The translations under genes were made by a program, and so were the position numbers. Shown in pieces: positions 8,073-17,757 of a DNA stretch of 64,000 bases; the stretch's first letter is position 1, and each line of letters begins with the position of its first letter. Below the pieces are notes generated by a model that did not search any database, had not been told where the DNA came from, and saw nothing but the letters and a program-made list of their open reading frames with translations. The DNA is from Cyanobium sp. AMD-g. GTDB taxonomy: Bacteria > Cyanobacteriota > Cyanobacteriia > PCC-6307 > Cyanobiaceae. The stretch covers positions 682,001-746,000 of the forward strand of contig NZ_JAGQCW010000001.1 of the NCBI RefSeq assembly GCF_024346395.1, in the 5' to 3' direction.

Positions 8073-9398
8073 CTAAAGGGCGCCGGCGGCCGTGCGGTCG
8101 ATGACGCCGCCCAGATGGGCGGTGAGGTTGAGGGCGGTCAGCACCGGCGTTGCCGCCGCCCCCCGGGGGTAGTCGATCACGGTGACACCACCGTTGCCCT
8201 GCTTCACGGTCCAGATGTCGGCTGGGGAGAGGCCGAGCAAGGCACACAGAATCGTCTTGTTGACCGCATCATGGGCGACCACCAGGGCCGTCTCCTGGGG
8301 CCCCAGGCCGGCAGCGATGTGGTTCCAGGCCGCCAGGGACCGGTCCCACACCTCAGTGATGGTCTCGCCCTCCGGCATCTGCACCGTTTCGGGACTGCGT
8401 TTCCAGGCGGCCAGGAGATCGGGCCAGCCGGCGGCGATCTCGCTCTCCAGCCGGCCCTCCCAGAGGCCATGGCCGATCTCCCGCAGCCCCCGGTTGGTGG
8501 TCAGGGGCACGCCGGGGTGGGAGCCCAGGATCACCTCGGCGGTGCGCAGGGGGCGGGCCATGTCGCTGCTGTAGGCCCGCTGCAGCGGAATCGGGGCCAG
8601 GAAGGCGCGCGCCGCCTCGGCCTGGGCCAGGCCATGGGAGTTGAGCGGAATGTCGATCTGGCCCTGGAAACGCCCCTCCCGGTTCCAGTCGGTTTCGCCA
8701 TGGCGCACCAGCAGCAGCCGGCAGCCCGCTGCGGCTGGCGGCAGGGGCACACCCAGGTGGGAGGTGCCGTTGAGCGATTCCAGCTGCACCGCCGGGCGCC
8801 CCTGCGGTGCGCGGACCAGGTTGAGCACGGAAATGGAGGCGTTGTCGAGCCTGAGACGCCGAAAGCCACTCGCCGGCAGCCCCAGCAGATGCAGCACCAG
8901 GCAGCGCAGGATGGCGTTGTGGGCCACCACGAGCACGGTGTCGTTGTCGCCATGGCGCGCCAGCAGCCGATCGGCGAAGCGACCCGCCTGCTGCAGCAGT
9001 TCGGGCACCGGCAGAAATCGGCTGCCGTCGGCGCGCTGCAGCTCCAGGGTCTCGGGGGCTTCGCGCCAGCGGCGCTCCTGCTCCGGGTCGAGGGCGCGGA
9101 CCTCGCTGCGCAGCAAGCCGCTCCACGGGGCCAGGTCGATCTCCAGCAGATCGTCGTCGTAAAGGGGGCTCAGCGCCGTGCCATGGCTGGCCAGCAAGGC
9201 CGCCGCCGTGGCGCTGGCCCGCTGCAGCGGCGAGCTGTAGACAGCGTCGAACGCCAGTTCCGCCAGAGCCTCTCCCGTACGACGGGCCTGGAGCTGCCCG
9301 TCCTCGGTGAGATTCGAAAGGTCGTCACGGCCCTGGATGCGGTGCTCCAGGTTGAAGCTGCTCAGCCCATGGCGGACCAGCACGATGCGAAGGGGCAA
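8073..9398 (-). CDS. two-domain histidine phosphatase (phosphoglycerate-mutase-like)
   Basis: A 441-residue fusion of two histidine-phosphatase domains. Domain 1 starts MPLRIVLVRHGLSSFN and domain 2 has CRLLLVRHGETDWNREG (about residue 230). Each has the RHG phospho-histidine box, the second arginine (AVYSSPLQRA; AYSSDMARPLRTAE), the conserved Glu (LLEIDLAPW; LREIGHGLWEG) and the late His (VVAHNAILR; VVAHDAVNK). Both sites look complete. Cyanobacterial dPGM-like proteins have been shown to act as metal-independent phosphoserine phosphatases, so phosphoserine hydrolysis is more likely than glycolytic mutase activity; substrate assignment is inference. Confidence 0.92.
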   Translation of the reverse strand: MPLRIVLVRHGLSSFNLEHRIQGRDDLSNLTEDGQLQARRTGEALAELAFDAVYSSPLQRASATAAALLASHGTALSPLYDDDLLEIDLAPWSGLLRSEVRALDPEQERRWREAPETLELQRADGSRFLPVPELLQQAGRFADRLLARHGDNDTVLVVAHNAILRCLVLHLLGLPASGFRRLRLDNASISVLNLVRAPQGRPAVQLESLNGTSHLGVPLPPAAAGCRLLLVRHGETDWNREGRFQGQIDIPLNSHGLAQAEAARAFLAPIPLQRAYSSDMARPLRTAEVILGSHPGVPLTTNRGLREIGHGLWEGRLESEIAAGWPDLLAAWKRSPETVQMPEGETITEVWDRSLAAWNHIAAGLGPQETALVVAHDAVNKTILCALLGLSPADIWTVKQGNGGVTVIDYPRGAAATPVLTALNLTAHLGGVIDRTAAGAL

Positions 9399-9505
9399 GG
9401 TGCTTGTGGCGCAGGCCCGGCCATCGTATGGGAGCGGGGCGTGGCCACGGGCAGGGGGCCTGGGGCACGACAGAATCAGCTGCCCTTGCCGCCGAGGTTG
9501 TCCGG

Positions 9506-10915
9506 TTGAACGGAACCCCTTCCCGATCCGGACCGCCCGCCTCCCCCCCGGGCTGGAAGAGCCTTCTCGCCCTGCTCAGCCTGGCCCTCTGCGCCCTGCT
9601 GTGGATGGCAGGGCTGATCGACAGCCTGGAGCGGCCGTCGGTGGTGGATTCCCTCAGCCTGCGCCAGCTCGAGCTGGCGGCCCTGGCGAGCGAGGCCGTC
9701 CCGCAGGGCCTGCGGCCGATCCTGTCCGGGGACGCCCCACGTCAGGACCTGATCGAAGAACTGAAGCGGCAGCTGGAGGCCTCCGATGAACCGCCGCTGG
9801 CCTTGCGCCGCCTTGAACTGGCCCTGCTGGAGCGCTCGGAGGCTGATCCGGCGGGACGGATTGATGCCATCGAACTGCAGCAACTGGCGACCCAGGTGGA
9901 CGCCGTGCGGCGTCCCCTGATCGATGCGCTGCTGAACGGGCGGCCCGTGGATGCCCAGCGGCGGCAGCAGTTGCTCGCCCCCTGGTCGGCGCCACTGATC
10001 GTGCAACAGCTGGTCTGCGAACAGTTGCCGGGGGACCCGGGGGCCTGCCCGGCGGAGGAGCGCACCCTGTGGCTGCTGATGAGGCTCCTGGCGGTGACCA
10101 TCCTGCCGGCCCTGTTTCTGCTGGCGGGAGTCGCCCTGGTGCTGCGGCAGGGCTGGCTGGCCTGGCGCCAACGGCTCCCCGCCGCGCCGCCGCTGCTGGG
10201 TCCACCCCTGAGCCCCGTCGATGTGACCCTGCTGATCGCTGGCGGATTCGTGGTGCTGGGGGAGGTCGTCGTCCCGATCGTGGTGCAGCCACCGCTCCAG
10301 CTCGCCCTGCAGCGCCTGGAAGCTCCGAGGGCCCTCAGCCAGGGCCTTGAGGTGCTGGTGCTCTACGCCGCCCTGATGGCGGCGCCTCTGCTGCTGCTGG
10401 CCGTGATGCTGCCGCGCCGGACCCCCAGACCAGTGGGGGGCTGGCTGCAGTGGAACTGGCGACCGGCCCAGTCCGCCTTCAGCGGTGCCCTCGTCGGCCT
10501 GTTGATGGTGCTGCCGGTGGTGACGGCCTCCAGCTGGGCCATCGACCGCTTCTGGAGCGACCCTGGCGGCAGCAATCCACTGCTGGAGCTGGTGCTGACC
10601 AGCGCCGATCCCCTGGCGCTCGCCTGTTTCGCCTTCACCGCCCTGGTGGTGGCCCCCCTGTTCGAGGAGGTTCTCTTCCGCGGCGTGCTGCTGCCGGTGG
10701 CAGGCCTGCGGCTCGGTGGCGCCGGAGCGGTGATCCTCAGTGCGGCCGTGTTCGCGATCGCCCACCTGAGCCTGGCGGAGCTGGGGCCGCTGTTCGTTCT
10801 CGGCCTTGGCCTCGGCTGGCTGCGCTGGCGCAGCGGCCGACTGGGCTCCGCCGTTCTGATGCATGCCCTCTGGAACGGACTGACCTTCATGAATCTCCTC
10901 TTTCTCGCCGACTGA
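9506..10915 (+). CDS. CPBP family intramembrane glutamic protease (CAAX-like, Abi domain)
   Basis: A 469-residue polytopic membrane protein. The N-terminal helix (LLALLSLALCALLWMAGLI) is followed by a large predicted extracytoplasmic helical domain, about residues 40-190. Several membrane spans follow, then the CPBP signature LFEEVLFRGVLL, a later FAIAHLSLAELG and VLMHALWNG. EExxxR plus two His-containing motifs are the catalytic residues of Rce1/MroQ-type proteases, so it is probably active. Cyanobacterial substrates are unknown. The start is TTG at 9506; no ATG or GTG is available near the first helix. It is 6 bases upstream of the next gene and probably in the ftsI operon. Confidence 0.9.
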   Translation: MNGTPSRSGPPASPPGWKSLLALLSLALCALLWMAGLIDSLERPSVVDSLSLRQLELAALASEAVPQGLRPILSGDAPRQDLIEELKRQLEASDEPPLALRRLELALLERSEADPAGRIDAIELQQLATQVDAVRRPLIDALLNGRPVDAQRRQQLLAPWSAPLIVQQLVCEQLPGDPGACPAEERTLWLLMRLLAVTILPALFLLAGVALVLRQGWLAWRQRLPAAPPLLGPPLSPVDVTLLIAGGFVVLGEVVVPIVVQPPLQLALQRLEAPRALSQGLEVLVLYAALMAAPLLLLAVMLPRRTPRPVGGWLQWNWRPAQSAFSGALVGLLMVLPVVTASSWAIDRFWSDPGGSNPLLELVLTSADPLALACFAFTALVVAPLFEEVLFRGVLLPVAGLRLGGAGAVILSAAVFAIAHLSLAELGPLFVLGLGLGWLRWRSGRLGSAVLMHALWNGLTFMNLLFLAD

Positions 10916-10921
10916 CACCGC

Positions 10922-11413
10922 TTGCTGCCGCCCCCCAGGGGTGGTTCACTTGCGCAGTGCCTCCCAGGTCCATTGGCCGCCTCTCCCGCCCCACGCAGCC
11001 AGAACCCTCTGCCAAGACTGAGGCCCCTCCACCTGATCGAGGGGTCGCTGTCAGCGCGGAAGATCGAACGTCAGTCCCCCTGGCTGGCTGGCTTGCATCG
11101 GATCAGCAGCGGTGCGCTTGTGGGCCTGGGACTCTCGATGCTCGGCCTGAGTGCCCTCACCCTCCACTGGCAGAACCAGTGGGCCCACAGTTTCGCCCAG
11201 TTGCAGGCCTCCAAGACGCTTGAGCACCGCATGCAGGAGTCCTCAGCGCTGCTTGAGCAGCACCACCTCAGCCTGGTCAAGCGGCCTGGGCTGCTGGAGC
11301 CCACCAGCAGCGACAAACTGATTCACCTGCCCGAGCCCAACAGCAGCCGTCCCCGCGCCGCCCTGCCCCTGCTCGCCGGCTTCCAGTTGCGCGCCATACC
11401 GGCCGGCTATTGA
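10922..11413 (+). CDS. small FtsL-like single-pass protein upstream of ftsI
   Basis: A 163-residue protein (or about 146 from the TTG at 10973). It has a basic N-terminal tail, one membrane helix (GALVGLGLSMLGLSALTLHW, about residues 64-83) and a helical coiled-coil-like stretch (HSFAQLQASKTLEHRMQESS), then a Pro-rich tail. This is the architecture of FtsL, and its stop overlaps the ftsI start by one base (TGATG). Sequence similarity to FtsL cannot be judged by eye, so FtsL or a divisome partner is a positional and structural inference. Confidence 0.75.
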   Translation: MLPPPRGGSLAQCLPGPLAASPAPRSQNPLPRLRPLHLIEGSLSARKIERQSPWLAGLHRISSGALVGLGLSMLGLSALTLHWQNQWAHSFAQLQASKTLEHRMQESSALLEQHHLSLVKRPGLLEPTSSDKLIHLPEPNSSRPRAALPLLAGFQLRAIPAGY

Positions 11414-13263
11414 TGCCTTCCCCGTTCCGTTCGAGGTCCGGCGACGCCGGCGGCCCGGCCCCCGCCGGCAAGGGCGACGGACGCCGGGGCAAGGGAACGG
11501 CGACGCGGCGGGTGGTGGAGATCCAGCCGATTCCCACCGGACGGATGCTGGCCGTCTATCTGCTGCTCTGCGCCGCCCTGGTCGGACTGGCGGGTCGCCT
11601 GGCCTGGCTCCAGGTGGTGCAGGCGCCGGCACTCCAGGCCAGGGCCAGGTCCATCCAGACCCAGGCGATCACCCCCATCGGCAAGCGGCGCACCATCGTC
11701 GATCGCATGGGCCGGCTGGTGGCCCTCGACGAGGAGCGCTTCACCCTCTGGGCCCATCCCCGTTACTTCAACCTGCCCGGGGACGACCCCCAGCAGATCC
11801 GCCCTCCCGCCGACGTCGTTCGCAAACTCTCCAAGGTGCTGGCCCAGCCGCCTGGAGAGCTGCTGCAGACCATTGGCAGCCGCCGCAGCGGCGTCAAGCT
11901 CGCCACCGGCCTGGATCCGGAAACGGCCCATCGGGTGCGGGAGCTGGGCATCAGCGGCATCGATCTGGAGGCCTACCCGCAGCGGGTTTATCCCCAGGGT
12001 CAGCTGTTCGCCAACGTGGTGGGCTTCCTCAACCTAGAGCGGGTGGCCCAGGCGGGTCTGGAGCAGAGCCGCGACCGGGATCTGCGTCGCCAGGAGGTGA
12101 CGATGAGCATGCGTCGCGGCGCCGACGGCACCCCTTTGCCGGATGGTCTCCAGGCAGGAGCGCTCTATGGGGACGACCTGCGGCTGCAGCTCACCCTCGA
12201 TGCCCGCCTGCAGCAGGTGGCCCAGCAGGCGCTGGGGAAGCAGGTGAAGCAATGGAGGGCCAAGCAGGGCGCCGCCCTGGTGATGAACGCCCGCAATGGC
12301 GAGATCCTGGCCCTGGCCTCCACCCCCAGCTACGACCCCAACACGTTCTGGAAGTACAACCCCGCCCTGTTCCGCGAATGGTCGGTGCAGGACCTCTACG
12401 AGCCCGGCTCCACCTTCAAGCCCATCAACCTGGCCCTGGCCCTGCAGGAGAAGGCGATCCGCCCCGGCGACAAGGTGAACGACGTGGGGCAGCTGAGCAT
12501 CGGCGGCTGGCCGATCTTCAACCATGACCGCCGCGCCAACGGCCTGATCGACTTCCCCACGGTGCTGCAGGTGTCCAGCAACGTGGCGATGGTGAAGGCC
12601 ATGTCCCAGGTGAAGCGGGATCGCTTCTGGCACTGGCTGCGGGCCTTCGGCATCGACGAGATGCCGGACACGGACCTGCCGGGAGCCGTGGCGGGCCAGT
12701 TGAAGAGCCGCCAGGAGTTCACCTCGGCGCCGATCGAACCGGCGGTCGCCGCCTTCGGCCAGGGGTTCTCCCTCACCCCCCTCAAGCTGCTCCAGCTGCA
12801 CGGCATGCTCGCCAACGGCGGCCGGCTGGTGAGCCCCCACATCACCCGAGGTCTGCGATCCGGTGATGCCCTGGCCAGCGCCACGGCCCCGACGGGCGTG
12901 AAGATGCTGGATCCAGGGGTCACCCGCACCGTCGTCAACTGGATGGAAACGGTGGTCGAGAACGGCAAGGGGATGAAGATCCCCGGTTACCGCATCGCCG
13001 GCAAGACGGGTACGGCCCAGAAGGCACGCAACGGCGTGTACATCCCCGGGGCCAGGATCTGCAGCTTCGTGGCGATCCTGCCGGGGGACGATCCGAGCTA
13101 TGTGGTGCTGGTGGTGATCGACGAACCCCAGGGCGGCAACGCCTACGGCTCCACCGTGGCCCTGCCGGTGGCCCGCCAGATCGCCGAAGCCCTGCTCGTG
13201 ATCGAGAAGGTGCCCCCCAGCCAGCCGATCGTCGGCAGGCCCCGCCGAGCCACGCCGTCCTGA
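11413..13263 (+). CDS. ftsI: penicillin-binding protein 2 / septal transpeptidase FtsI
   Basis: A class B PBP of 616 residues that cross-links septal peptidoglycan. It has a basic cytoplasmic tail and a membrane helix (LAVYLLLCAALVGLAGRLAW). The PBP dimer domain (GKRRTIVDRMGRLVAL; YPQGQLFANVVGFL) comes next, then the transpeptidase domain with PGSTFKP (catalytic Ser about 333), VSSNVAMVK and AGKTGTAQK. All three active-site boxes are intact and length is normal. The ATG overlaps the stop of the FtsL-like gene, which suggests translational coupling. Confidence 0.96.
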   Translation: MPSPFRSRSGDAGGPAPAGKGDGRRGKGTATRRVVEIQPIPTGRMLAVYLLLCAALVGLAGRLAWLQVVQAPALQARARSIQTQAITPIGKRRTIVDRMGRLVALDEERFTLWAHPRYFNLPGDDPQQIRPPADVVRKLSKVLAQPPGELLQTIGSRRSGVKLATGLDPETAHRVRELGISGIDLEAYPQRVYPQGQLFANVVGFLNLERVAQAGLEQSRDRDLRRQEVTMSMRRGADGTPLPDGLQAGALYGDDLRLQLTLDARLQQVAQQALGKQVKQWRAKQGAALVMNARNGEILALASTPSYDPNTFWKYNPALFREWSVQDLYEPGSTFKPINLALALQEKAIRPGDKVNDVGQLSIGGWPIFNHDRRANGLIDFPTVLQVSSNVAMVKAMSQVKRDRFWHWLRAFGIDEMPDTDLPGAVAGQLKSRQEFTSAPIEPAVAAFGQGFSLTPLKLLQLHGMLANGGRLVSPHITRGLRSGDALASATAPTGVKMLDPGVTRTVVNWMETVVENGKGMKIPGYRIAGKTGTAQKARNGVYIPGARICSFVAILPGDDPSYVVLVVIDEPQGGNAYGSTVALPVARQIAEALLVIEKVPPSQPIVGRPRRATPS

Positions 13264-13277
13264 GACAGGGCCCTGTC
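13264..13277. other. 14-base perfect palindrome after ftsI
   Basis: GACAGGGCCCTGTC immediately follows the ftsI stop codon. A second GC-rich inverted repeat (GGCCCC-GG-GGGGCC) lies at 13302-13315. Neither is followed by a T-tract, so they may slow transcription or protect the 3' end; a true intrinsic terminator is not shown. Confidence 0.45.
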
Positions 13278-13362
13278 CTCATTCCCACAACCCTGGTGTC
13301 TGGCCCCGGGGGGCCGTGGCTAGCGTCAGCACCAGAAGACAGCGCGTCCGACCCGTCCCCCG

Positions 13363-14532
13363 ATGGCCAACCTGCTCGAACAACTGGCCGCCATGACGGT
13401 GGTCGTGGCTGACACCGGCGACATTGAGGCGATTCGCCAGTTCACGCCGCGGGATGCCACCACCAACCCGTCCCTGATCCTGGCGGCGGCCCAGATTCCG
13501 GCCTACCAGGAGCTGATCGACCGCTCCCTGCGTGAATCCCGCGAGGTGATCGGCGCCGCGGCCCCCGCCGAGGAGGTGGTGCGCGAGGCCATCGACGAGA
13601 TCAGCGTCACCTTCGGCAAGGAGATCCTCAAGATCGTGCCGGGCCGGGTTTCCACGGAGGTGGATGCACGCCTCAGCTACGACACCGAGGCCACGATCAC
13701 CAAGGCCCGCAAGCTGATCGGCCTCTACGCCCAGGCCGGCATCGGCACCGACCGCGTGCTGATCAAGATCGCCTCCACCTGGGAGGGCATCAAGGCGGCG
13801 GAAGTGCTTGAGCGCGAAGGCATCCACTGCAACCTCACCCTGCTGTTCGGGTTCTCCCAGGCCGTGGCCTGCGCCGAAGCGGGTGCCACCCTGATTTCCC
13901 CCTTCGTGGGGCGCATCCTCGACTGGTACAAGAAGTCCACCGGTCGCGACAGCTATCCCGGGGCGGAGGATCCCGGTGTGCTCTCGGTCACCCGGATCTT
14001 CAACTACTTCAAGACCTACGGCTATGGCACCGAGGTGATGGGCGCCAGCTTCCGCAACCTCGACGAGATCGTTGAACTGGCGGGTTGCGACCTGCTGACG
14101 ATTTCGCCCGCCCTGATGGACCAGTTGCGCCAGAGCGAGGAGCACCTGGAACGGCGCCTCGATGCCGCCCATCCCGGCGCCAGCGAGGCCAGGATCCATG
14201 TGGACGAGGCCACCTTCCGGACGATGATGGGCGCCGATCCCATGGCCAGCGAGAAGCTCGATGAGGGCATCCGCGGCTTCTCCAAGGCCATCGAGACCCT
14301 GGAAGGCCAGCTGGCCCACCGTCTGGCGGTGATCGAGGGCGGAGCCGCCTTCACCCACGCGGTGCACGAGATCTTCCTGCTCAACGACCTCGACGGCGAC
14401 GGCTGCATCACCCGCGAGGAATGGCTCGGCAGCGATGCCGTCTTCGATGCCCTCGACACCGACAACGACGGTCGCCTGGCCCCGGAGGATGTGCGCGGCG
14501 GCCTGGGAGCTCCGCTGGCGATCAGCCGCTGA
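13363..14532 (+). CDS. tal: transaldolase with C-terminal EF-hand pair
   Basis: A pentose phosphate and Calvin-related enzyme exchanging dihydroxyacetone units between sedoheptulose-7-phosphate and glyceraldehyde-3-phosphate. Residues 1-320 are a TalB-type barrel ([20 protein letters not shown] with Schiff-base Lys135; [34 protein letters not shown]). The C-terminal part adds two calcium-binding loops, [12 protein letters not shown] and [12 protein letters not shown], each with the DxDxDG pattern. A transaldolase with an EF-hand tail is known in cyanobacteria. Calcium sensitivity is inference. Total 389 residues. Confidence 0.96.
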   Translation: MANLLEQLAAMTVVVADTGDIEAIRQFTPRDATTNPSLILAAAQIPAYQELIDRSLRESREVIGAAAPAEEVVREAIDEISVTFGKEILKIVPGRVSTEVDARLSYDTEATITKARKLIGLYAQAGIGTDRVLIKIASTWEGIKAAEVLEREGIHCNLTLLFGFSQAVACAEAGATLISPFVGRILDWYKKSTGRDSYPGAEDPGVLSVTRIFNYFKTYGYGTEVMGASFRNLDEIVELAGCDLLTISPALMDQLRQSEEHLERRLDAAHPGASEARIHVDEATFRTMMGADPMASEKLDEGIRGFSKAIETLEGQLAHRLAVIEGGAAFTHAVHEIFLLNDLDGDGCITREEWLGSDAVFDALDTDNDGRLAPEDVRGGLGAPLAISR

Positions 14533-14542
14533 ACCACCCACT

Positions 14543-14592
14543 GGACCCCATTCCTTGACCGGACGTTCACCTTGATGGGCAAGGATGGGTCC
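14543..14592. terminator. imperfect stem-loop after transaldolase gene
   Basis: GGACCC(14543-14548) and CCTTG(14553-14557) pair with CAAGG(14580-14584) and GGGTCC(14587-14592), forming a long interrupted stem between tal and the next gene. No T-run follows on the plus strand, so it may be an attenuator or 3' stabiliser rather than a classical terminator. Confidence 0.4.
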
Positions 14593-14607
14593 CCTCCCTA
14601 CTGACGA

Positions 14608-14997
14608 ATGGCCCACACCGTCCATGCCCTCGACACGATGCGCGCCCTCGCCGCCAAAGGTGAAGTGAGGGATGTGGAGGCCGGATCCGTCATCTTTCGC
14701 GCCGGCGAAGCCGGCGACTGCATGTTCGGCCTGCTGGAGGGAACGGTGCGCCTGAGCTGGAACGCCGACGCGGGCCACGAGGACATCCAGGCCGGCGACG
14801 TCTTCGGGGCTGGGGCCCTGGTCACGGCGGAACACCGCCGCTACGGCCACGCCACGGCCCTCACCGCCTGTCGGCTGCTGGTGATGAACCGTGAGAAGTT
14901 CCTGTTCGCCGTCCAGGAGGCCCCCATGTTCGCGATCGAACTGCTGGGTTCGATCGACCAGCGTCTGCGGGACCTCAAGGGCGTGACGCGCAACTGA
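14608..14997 (+). CDS. stand-alone cyclic nucleotide-binding domain protein
   Basis: A 129-residue protein comprising one cNMP-binding (Crp-like) beta-roll: VEAGSVIFRAGEAGDCMFGLLEGTVRLSW, then DIQAGDVFGAGALV, HATALTACRLLVMNREKFLF and a C-terminal helix. There is no helix-turn-helix domain. The phosphate-binding cassette (canonically GEL with a downstream RxA) reads GAGALVTAEHRRYGHATAL, so cAMP binding is uncertain. It may act as a partner or sensor subunit. The next gene is convergent. Confidence 0.85.
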   Translation: MAHTVHALDTMRALAAKGEVRDVEAGSVIFRAGEAGDCMFGLLEGTVRLSWNADAGHEDIQAGDVFGAGALVTAEHRRYGHATALTACRLLVMNREKFLFAVQEAPMFAIELLGSIDQRLRDLKGVTRN

Positions 14998-15029
14998 GCC
15001 CGGCCGGCCCCGGGGGCGAGCCTGTCCGC

Positions 15030-16172
15030 TCAGCCCCGCTGGAACAGCAGCCGCCGGATCACACGCTGGGCGATCTCCCCGTAGCCCATCTCCCCGGAGA
15101 GGATCTGGGCGATGCGCTGGGGGGCGGTGGGGCGCTTGACGCCCAGCTGGTAGCCCACCCGGGGCACCCTGTAGAACACCTGGGCGATGCGTTTGCCCCA
15201 GGCCATCGAATCGCCCCAGGCCTCGCGCATGCTCAGGCTGTACTGCTCCAGGGCAGGTCCCTCCCCGTCGAGCCAACGGTCGAGGGCGGTGGCCGCCTCG
15301 CAGCCACTCAGCAGGGATGGGCGCAGGCCTTCGGCCAAAAAGGGATCACAGAGGGAGGCGGCATCACCGACCGCCACCAGACCGGGCCCGTGCAGGGCAT
15401 GGTGGCCGTTCCAGAGCCGCAGCTGGCCGTGGCGGCGATCGCCGGCGTCCGCAGGCAGCCCCAGGCTGGGCAGCAGGGCGGAGAGCACCGCCTCGCTGTC
15501 GGCCTCCTGCTGGCCGACGAAGGTGCCCACCCCGATGCTGAAGCCCCCCTTGCGGGGAAACACCCAGCAGAAGCCGTGGTGCACCAGGCCGAACTCGAAG
15601 CGGGCCATGTCGGCGGGATCCGGATCCGCCGCCACCTCCACCGAAACGGTGGCCGCGAAGCGGGGACGGGGCGGGCCCAGGCCGAGGGGCGCCGCGAAAC
15701 GGGAGCCGGAGCCATCGGCGATCACCACGGCCCTGGCCCGCAGCGGCCCTTCGCCTGGCCCCGACACCTCCCAGAGACCATCGGCACAGCGCTCGATCCG
15801 CTCGGCCCTGCAGCCATGGCGCAGGTCGCAGCCTGCCTGGACGGCCTGCTCGGCCAGGAAGGCATCCAGCACGCTGCGGCGCACGATCCAGAAGGGGGCC
15901 GCGCCGGGCAGCTCCGCCGTCACCGGATCCTCCAGGCACCAGGTGAACCGCACCCGGCGGATCACCTGGTCGACGCTGGGGGTCAGATCGAAGGGGAACC
16001 AGCGCTGCACCGAGGCGGCCATGCCGCCGCCGCAGGGTTTGGACCGTCCCGGGGCCTGGGCCTCCAGCAGGATGACGCGGCGGCCACGGGCCGCCAGATG
16101 GAAGGCCGCCGCGCCGCCCGCCGCCCCGGCGCCGACGACGATCACATCGGCATGGGCAGGCCCGCTGCTCAC
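15030..16172 (-). CDS. geranylgeranyl reductase family flavoprotein
   Basis: A 380-residue FAD-dependent oxidoreductase. It has an N-terminal dinucleotide fold [40 protein letters not shown] (the conserved PCGGG-type box of GGR proteins), [15 protein letters not shown], and the late FAD motif [20 protein letters not shown]. It belongs to the ChlP/GGR superfamily but is shorter and probably a paralogue rather than the main ChlP. The substrate, likely a prenyl chain or polyketide-like lipid, is unknown. The GTG start at 16172 overlaps the frr stop by four bases (GTGA), indicating an operon with pyrH and frr. Confidence 0.88.
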   Translation of the reverse strand: MSSGPAHADVIVVGAGAAGGAAAFHLAARGRRVILLEAQAPGRSKPCGGGMAASVQRWFPFDLTPSVDQVIRRVRFTWCLEDPVTAELPGAAPFWIVRRSVLDAFLAEQAVQAGCDLRHGCRAERIERCADGLWEVSGPGEGPLRARAVVIADGSGSRFAAPLGLGPPRPRFAATVSVEVAADPDPADMARFEFGLVHHGFCWVFPRKGGFSIGVGTFVGQQEADSEAVLSALLPSLGLPADAGDRRHGQLRLWNGHHALHGPGLVAVGDAASLCDPFLAEGLRPSLLSGCEAATALDRWLDGEGPALEQYSLSMREAWGDSMAWGKRIAQVFYRVPRVGYQLGVKRPTAPQRIAQILSGEMGYGEIAQRVIRRLLFQRG

Positions 16173-16708
16173 ACCTTGAGGATCTCGGCTTCCTTCTCCG
16201 CCAGCTTCTTCTCCAGCTCGGCGATGTAGCGATCGGTCAGCTTCTGGACCTTCTCCTGCTCGTCATGGCTCTGGTCCTCGGAGAGCTCACCGTCCTTCTC
16301 CTGCTTCTTGATCCGGTCAACGCCCTCACGGCGGAGGTTGCGCAGACCCACCTTGCCCTCCTCGGCGTACTTGGCCGCGAGCTTGCAGAGCTCCTTGCGG
16401 CGGTCCTCGGTCAGGGGCGGGATGTTGATGCGGATCAGGCGGCCGTCATTGTTGGGGGTCAGGCCCAGATCACTCATGGCGATCGCCTTCTCGATCAGCG
16501 CCATGGAGCCCCGATCAAAGGGCTGGATCTGGATCGTCTGGGCGTCGGGGGTGGAGATCGTCGCCAGCGACTTGAGCGGCGTGTCGGCCCCGTAATACTC
16601 AACGGTCAGCTTGTCGAGCAGGGAGGGGTTGGCCCGACCGGTGCGGATGGTGTTGAAGGTGCGCTGAGTGGCTTCCACCGACTTGCGCATGCTGGCTTCG
16701 AGATCCAT
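16169..16708 (-). CDS. frr: ribosome recycling factor
   Basis: A 179-residue protein that splits post-termination ribosomes together with EF-G. The start at 16708 gives [20 protein letters not shown]. The diagnostic [13 protein letters not shown] and later [20 protein letters not shown] and [11 protein letters not shown] segments are intact. It lies 28 bases downstream of pyrH, the order commonly seen in bacteria. Confidence 0.98.
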   Translation of the reverse strand: MDLEASMRKSVEATQRTFNTIRTGRANPSLLDKLTVEYYGADTPLKSLATISTPDAQTIQIQPFDRGSMALIEKAIAMSDLGLTPNNDGRLIRINIPPLTEDRRKELCKLAAKYAEEGKVGLRNLRREGVDRIKKQEKDGELSEDQSHDEQEKVQKLTDRYIAELEKKLAEKEAEILKV

Positions 16709-16736
16709 GGCAGGGGAAGGGCGGAGGGGGAGAGGG

Positions 16737-17456
16737 TCAGCGGGGGGCCGCGGGCACGATGCTGGTGCCGATGGGCTCACCGGCGACGGCCCGCCCGATG
16801 TTGCCCGAGCCGAACAGGTCGAAGACCACGATCGGGATGGCGTTGTCCTTGCAGAGGGCGATGGCGGTGCTGTCCATCACCTCAAGCTCACCGCTGAGCA
16901 CGTCGAGAAATGTAAGGGTCTCGTAACGAACCGCGTCGGCATGCTTGGCGGGGTCCTTGTCGTAGACCCCATCCACCTTGGTGGCCTTGAAGATCACATC
17001 GGCGTTGATTTCAGCGGCCCGCAGGGCGGCGGTGGTGTCGGTGGTGAAGAAGGGGTTGCCGCAGCCGGCCCCGAAGATCACCACCCGCCCCTTTTCCAGG
17101 TGCCGGATGGCCCGGCGCCGGATGTAGGGCTCGGCCACCTCCTGCATGGAGATGGCGCTCTGGACGCGGGTCGGCACACCGACCCGCTCGAGGCCGTCCT
17201 GGAGCGTGATGGCATTCATCACCGTGGCCAGCATGCCGACGTAGTCCGCCGTGGCCCGGTCCATCCCCGCGGCTGAACCCTTCAGTCCCCGGAAGATGTT
17301 GCCGCCACCCACCACGATGGCCAGCTGGGTGCCCCCGGCCACCACCTCGACCACATCCTTGGCAATCGCCTGAACGATGGCGGGATCGATCCCATAACCC
17401 TGGCCCCCCATCAGCGCTTCACCGCTGAGTTTGAGGAGAACGCGCCTGTAGGCCAT
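16737..17456 (-). CDS. pyrH: UMP kinase
   Basis: A 239-residue amino-acid-kinase-fold enzyme making UDP from UMP and ATP in pyrimidine synthesis. It has [15 protein letters not shown] at the N-terminus, [29 protein letters not shown], and [22 protein letters not shown], all typical of bacterial PyrH. The ATG at 17456 gives the standard N-terminus. It leads the pyrH-frr unit on the minus strand. Confidence 0.98.
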   Translation of the reverse strand: MAYRRVLLKLSGEALMGGQGYGIDPAIVQAIAKDVVEVVAGGTQLAIVVGGGNIFRGLKGSAAGMDRATADYVGMLATVMNAITLQDGLERVGVPTRVQSAISMQEVAEPYIRRRAIRHLEKGRVVIFGAGCGNPFFTTDTTAALRAAEINADVIFKATKVDGVYDKDPAKHADAVRYETLTFLDVLSGELEVMDSTAIALCKDNAIPIVVFDLFGSGNIGRAVAGEPIGTSIVPAAPR

Positions 17457-17556
17457 CGGCTCATGCGATCGGCCGAACAGTAGCAACCCTCCCAGCGGCA
17501 CCACCAGGTTGCCCGCCGCTGCGTCAGCCGCTTCACTGCCCCAAAGGAACACCGCC

Positions 17557-17742
17557 ATGGCCCCCGACCAGCCCGGACCCCGCAGCAGCGATGTGATGGC
17601 CCGGCTGACGCTGTCGGCCATGGATCGGGCCAGCGGCAGCCCCGGCTTCTGGGGCGAGCCCGAGGTGCACCGGGCGCTGCTGGTCAGCGGGCTGTCGGTG
17701 CTGGTCTGCAGCCTGGCCCGGCTGCGGGCCGACCTGGGCTGA
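17557..17742 (+). CDS. possible 61-residue protein in the pyrH-cobO gap
   Basis: A small open frame lying in the 301-base space between minus-strand cobO and pyrH. The product starts [19 protein letters not shown] and contains a moderately hydrophobic segment ([20 protein letters not shown]). It fills an otherwise empty gap and has a plausible start. No family is recognised, and in high-GC DNA a chance frame of this length is possible. Confidence 0.4.
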   Translation: MAPDQPGPRSSDVMARLTLSAMDRASGSPGFWGEPEVHRALLVSGLSVLVCSLARLRADLG

Positions 17743-17757
17743 TCGCGCTCGCCCTGG

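Noticed and set aside
8073..9398. Glycolytic phosphoglycerate mutase (gpmA) label for the two-domain protein
   Set aside because: The double-domain layout and cyanobacterial precedent favour a phosphatase; a mutase name would be overconfident.
13279..15276. A 665-codon open frame on the minus strand antisense to transaldolase and the cNMP-binding gene
   Set aside because: It is a high-GC antisense shadow with Gly/His/Val-rich, domain-free translation, while the opposite strand encodes a clear transaldolase.
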